Shown here: positions 61,801-64,000 of the stretch, one piece after another | Layout: the number at the start of each line of letters is the position of its first letter | Numbering within the stretch: position 1 is the first letter of the stretch | Assembly (NCBI GenBank): GCA_945885475.1 | Contig: CAMCYR010000005.1 | Location: 1-64,000, forward strand | Direction: 5' to 3' | Length of the DNA stretch: 64,000 nucleotides | Source of the DNA: Chitinophaga pinensis | Lineage (GTDB): Bacteria; Bacteroidota; Bacteroidia; 2-12-FULL-35-15 | Notes under the pieces: generated by a model | What the model was told of the DNA's origin: nothing | What the model saw: only the letters and a program-made list of their open reading frames with translations | Databases searched by the model: none | Made by a program: the position numbers and the translations under genes

Positions 61801-63319
61801 GTAAAAGTTGTGACAGAATTGTTCCTGATTTATCATCTGCAAATGAGATCAACTGATCGTTTACAACAGATAAAGAAAGATTTGCCGGCATTGGGATTCC
61901 TCGTTCATCTTTTACAGTCACCGTCATTTTTACTTTTTCTCTTGGGAGGTATTTATCCTTATCCGTTTCTACGGAGATCGATAATTGTTTGTCTTTATTC
62001 ACGAACGCTAATCGTTCGGAACGGGGAACTCCTTTTGAATCGAAAAGTGTAATTTGTGAAACTCCGATCGGGAAATTACTTGTGGGGAAAATAATTTTAT
62101 TACTTCCTTTTTTTGCTACGATTTCAGTAGAATAGTATATTTTACCTCTCACTTGAGCAATTAAGGATAATTCTTCTGTTTCGCTTGTGTTTATTGTAAC
62201 GCTTACTTCGCCAGAATTTGAATTGTCTACGTTCATTACATAGCCACGCGACAGTGCTTGAGGTAATGCAAATGTTTCGCTGATACCTTCTGGTTTGCTT
62301 ATTTTTATTGAATATTTTTCAGTGGATTGAGGCGTAATTTTAAATGTTCCCATACCCATATGAAAACTGCTGAAAGCGGCAACTTGTGTTCCTTTTTCGT
62401 TCAGTACGATTCCTTCTACGTCGGCAGGTTTATCAAATTCGTTTAATGCTCTAAATGCAATAGTGCTCTCTAGTCCGGAAACAAGATCTCCACCTTCAGG
62501 AAAGGCAGTAAATTTAATAGTGTTCAATAAGATCGGAATTGAACGGGAGATACTTTCCGTAAGTCCATTGTATTCGATCATTACATTCAGCAAGCCATCG
62601 TTTGTTTTTAATTCTTTCGGGAGATCGAATTTTAAATATTTTAAACCATTCTCATCTGTTTCATCTGCTTTAGCGATAATTTGTTTTCCGTTTAAATTGG
62701 CAACAAATTTTAATTTGTAATTGCTGAGCGGCTTATTTTCGTTTGTATTGAGTTCCAGTTTTGCAACCACCTCATCACCGGCTCCAAATGCTTTTTTCTC
62801 AAAATCTAATTTCATTTTTAAATGGGGAAGAACAATGTCCTGAACTTGAAGTTCTTTTTCAAATACGTTCTCTGTACCTTCATTTTTCATCCAATTTGTA
62901 TATGCTCTTACTTTGTAAATTCCTCCGAGAGCTTCATCATCTAATGAAAAGTCTCCTGCAGCAATACCGTTTTTAGCGATGATATGAATGCTTTTTTCAA
63001 TGGTCCCTTTGGGGTTTAAAAATTCGACATGTACGATATCGCTTTTTTGTGATGCTTTCATTGTTTGTCCGTCACGAACATAGGTTGTAAACCAGATATC
63101 ATCTCCCGGCTCATAAAAAGGCTTGTCAAATTGGACATACAATCTGTCTTCGGGAAGCTTTTGCTGGTAAGCTGTTAGTTTGGATTTTAGGGAGCGGATA
63201 AATTCGTTCTCCATTGCTAATTGGTAGTAATTGCTCGGGCTGATCCAAGCTACCAATGCCAGCATCACAAGACTGATTCCTGCGATCGGCATAATTCTGT
63301 TGATTTTTTTACTTTTCAT
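58880..63319 (-). CDS. Alpha-2-macroglobulin-like protein with thioester
   Basis: 1479 aa from ATG 63319, which begins a signal/anchor segment (RIMPIAGISLVMLALVAWIS). The ORF extends in frame 70 codons further (63529), but that part has no export signal in place. MG-type beta domains start at LYVQFDKPFYEPGDDIWF; a carboxypeptidase-like insert (GTVLDASTGKIITNAKIKIN) lies mid-protein. The thioester motif is C1004-x-E-Q1007 (EPYGCFEQTSC), followed by an alpha-toroid (HEGLTAYGIMEF). Such proteins trap proteases and are thought to guard the periplasm. No penicillin-binding protein 1C gene lies next to it within the window. Confidence 0.9.
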   Translation of the reverse strand: MKSKKINRIMPIAGISLVMLALVAWISPSNYYQLAMENEFIRSLKSKLTAYQQKLPEDRLYVQFDKPFYEPGDDIWFTTYVRDGQTMKASQKSDIVHVEFLNPKGTIEKSIHIIAKNGIAAGDFSLDDEALGGIYKVRAYTNWMKNEGTENVFEKELQVQDIVLPHLKMKLDFEKKAFGAGDEVVAKLELNTNENKPLSNYKLKFVANLNGKQIIAKADETDENGLKYLKFDLPKELKTNDGLLNVMIEYNGLTESISRSIPILLNTIKFTAFPEGGDLVSGLESTIAFRALNEFDKPADVEGIVLNEKGTQVAAFSSFHMGMGTFKITPQSTEKYSIKISKPEGISETFALPQALSRGYVMNVDNSNSGEVSVTINTSETEELSLIAQVRGKIYYSTEIVAKKGSNKIIFPTSNFPIGVSQITLFDSKGVPRSERLAFVNKDKQLSISVETDKDKYLPREKVKMTVTVKDERGIPMPANLSLSVVNDQLISFADDKSGTILSQLLLQQDIKEKVDEPAFYFNSKEAKADKALDNLLLTAGWRRFTWEKLMNENLQSATFLSERAIIAGTVLDASTGKIITNAKIKINNGGEYETDENGKFIFNKLDLSNPVTLSYSASGYSPQSQYIQNYDQGIVMYLYDSNYQRRIANIQLSSTSITKDADMADMVVIQNQAPMEAAGEHIRLEMAENSPLKFVNAIEKKSKKGKKENEAEGANKKDRPKHENIERENIQSFAEIVQGKAADNRVGRFRMAEAPKKPVQQQNTMTYYRARQFAAPIYDKEETVETRSDFRNTIYWNPNIEIDKSGIKTVEFYASDDITSFRTTVEGIASDGTIGRTEKNFFTQLPFAMTTKIPVEVATEDHVSIPLTLKNNTDKPLGGALTIISPEGLKATVIVPTAQIIMPGKAKTIYLDYTVLDKIGYGEFTISFRACGLGDAFTQKIKIAPKGFPVNASFSGQEMEKDFSFNMNKVVSGSVKMTFTAFPNVVNDLMKGVEGILSEPYGCFEQTSCTAYPNAMVLDYLKSTDSKDSKTISYASDLLNRGYKRLTTFEAKDKGYEWFGASPAHEGLTAYGIMEFTDMKNAGADVDQKMIDRTTEWLMSHKDGNGGFQREAHAYHDFGRISNTILNAYTVYALAEAGISDIKKEFEVSYKTAMETKDPYMLAMMANTAFKLKETDKGNEAMDALTAKQDKDGSWTGSTHSITYSQGKSLTIETTSLSILALLKTQGKNVTALQSAVQYLVGSRNGSGVFSSTQGTILALKALTEYAKFSKKTNEDGTVAIYVDGKKVAEKSYKAGEKGAIVIDGMEEFITGEGKHDVKIKYIGVKTALPYSVSASWSTTLPLSDATCAIDLKTKLATKTASVGETVRMTATITNKKNEEVPSTMAIIGIPAGFTVQPWQLKELQERKVFDYYEIVGNNIAVYYRGMGPKAVKEINLDLKAEMPGEYDSPASSAYLYYTNEFKTWSGMDKVTIKKAAI

Positions 63320-63688
63320 TGCGCTAGATTTTGATTTCTTTTGCCAATAAGATGCAAGTAGTTTTAGGATTCCATAATGCAGCTGAGATTTTTTTTCGTC
63401 TATTTCGTTCCAAACCGGAGTTCTCTTGTTATACAAGCCTTTCAAAAAAATTAAACACATAGATACATAGCTTTTTATTGTTCCCGTTCTGTGTGTTTTT
63501 ATAGAAAAATAAATTTTTAACAGAGACATTTCTCTATGTGAATGAAGCTTGCTTCATCTATGAAAAATTTGTAAAAAATCTATTTTTATTTAAAACGATT
63601 AGTCCAATACTGGAAATGATGACCAATCTAGAGAGTATTCTAAAAAACTATGTGTTTATGTGTTTAAAAGCGCTTAAGCCAATGAGAG
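63320..63688. other. Intergenic region with inverted CTATGTnnnTATGTGTTTA repeats
   Basis: 369 bp if the 63319 start is used. TTAAACACATAGATACATAG (63451-63470) and CTATGTGTTTATGTGTTTAA (63648-63667) are near-perfect inverted copies ~180 bp apart. No gene between them that I would support. Confidence 0.55.
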
Positions 63689-63910
63689 TTATTTTTCGTG
63701 TATTTCTACAAAAAGATCTTCCACTTTTTTGCGTGCCCAAGGGGTGGCCCTAAGAAATTTCAAGCTGGATTTGATGCTGGGGTCTTTTTTAAAACAATTG
63801 ATATCAATATGATACGACAGGTTTTCCCATCCATAAAAAGCAAGCAAATGATTCAATATCATTTCTAATGTTTTGCCATGCAGCGGATTATTTTGCTGTT
63901 CGGAATGCAT
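63689..63910 (-). CDS. VF530-family (DUF2132) DNA-binding protein
   Basis: 73 aa, full length. [32 protein letters not shown] and [20 protein letters not shown] match the VF530 family throughout. The family is a small helical fold reported to bind DNA; its role is unknown. On the strand leaving the window, 8 bp after the stop of a truncated upstream gene. Confidence 0.88.
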   Translation of the reverse strand: MHSEQQNNPLHGKTLEMILNHLLAFYGWENLSYHIDINCFKKDPSIKSSLKFLRATPWARKKVEDLFVEIHEK

Positions 63911-63918
63911 CGAATTCT

Positions 63919-64000
63919 TTAATTTCTTCTGTAAGTTCTAATCTTAGCATCTTTTCCTTTCAGTTTTTCTTTTTGAGCAGGACCGCCAAGATTTACTTTT
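63919..64000 (-). CDS. 3' end of a gene entering from beyond the window
   Basis: The minus-strand frame is open from base 64000 to TAA at 63919, giving [20 protein letters not shown] then RTYRRN. It is too short to identify. Spacing to the VF530 gene (8 bp) suggests an operon. Confidence 0.5.
   Translation of the reverse strand, partial: KVNLGGPAQKEKLKGKDAKIRTYRRN

Noticed and set aside
63320-63529. 70-residue N-terminal extension of the alpha-2-macroglobulin gene
   Set aside because: It places the signal segment far inside the protein and covers one arm of an interspersed repeat. The ATG at 63319 gives a normal export signal.
63451-63667. Insertion sequence suggested by inverted CTATGT/ACATAG repeats
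   Set aside because: Only ~180 bp lie between the arms, with no transposase or target duplication seen. Treated as an interspersed spacer repeat.

Overview
The window looks like the chromosome of a free-living, AT-rich member of the Bacteroidota. The evidence is two proteins with type IX secretion C-terminal domains, a TonB-dependent receptor with a carboxypeptidase-like N-terminal domain, a DUF4159 protein, an S46 dipeptidyl-peptidase, and promoters of the Bacteroidota type (TTTG, about 19 nt, TAnnTTTG). No rRNA or tRNA genes, CRISPR arrays or complete insertion sequences were seen.

Accessory left end (1-8.6 kb). Four paralogous secreted proteins share one N-terminal shell. Three of them (the first cut by the window edge) end in a FISUMP (Fib_succ_major, C-type-lectin-like) domain. 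In the last ~180 bp of these three, codons of the form NNC/NNT vary at positions 1 and 2 while position 3 and the final ~27 bp stay fixed. This is the signature of adenine-directed mutagenesis by a diversity-generating retroelement (DGR). No reverse transcriptase or template repeat lies in the window, so the genes appear to be remote or trans targets. Next come a type IV toxin-antitoxin pair (AbiEi/AbiEii), an ORF6N DNA-binding gene with palindromes in and around it, and a decayed DUF1016 (YhcG) nuclease fragment.

Central block (8.6-41 kb). These are mostly ordinary chromosomal genes: a DUF4369/thioredoxin protein, a spermidine-synthase-like membrane protein, an SDR, a PgpH-type HD phosphodiesterase, acetyl-CoA acetyltransferase, an NlpC/P60 peptidase, a UbiA/MqnP prenyltransferase, an S8 protease, EttA, an S46 peptidase, HisS, HutH, inorganic pyrophosphatase, a TonB-dependent receptor and an acyltransferase. 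Two structures stand out. One is an eight-copy 60-bp tandem repeat running exactly into the hutH start codon. The other is a small GIY-YIG nuclease gene enclosed by perfect inverted 23-bp repeats that also occur alone elsewhere in the window.

Phenylacetate block (41-58 kb). paaE-A-B-C-D-G-H and paaI-J-Y supply the ring epoxidase, the epoxide isomerase, a 3-hydroxyacyl-CoA dehydrogenase, a thioesterase, the terminal thiolase and PaaY. The CoA ligase (paaK) and ring-opening enzyme (paaZ) are not in the window. The two halves are separated by an opposite-strand signalling operon: a large hybrid histidine kinase, a response regulator, CheR, and an unusual CheB-REC-PP2C fusion.

Right end (58-64 kb). 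A thioester-containing alpha-2-macroglobulin-like protein dominates. It is flanked by a small secreted protein, a VF530-type DNA-binding protein, and the 3' end of a gene that leaves the window.
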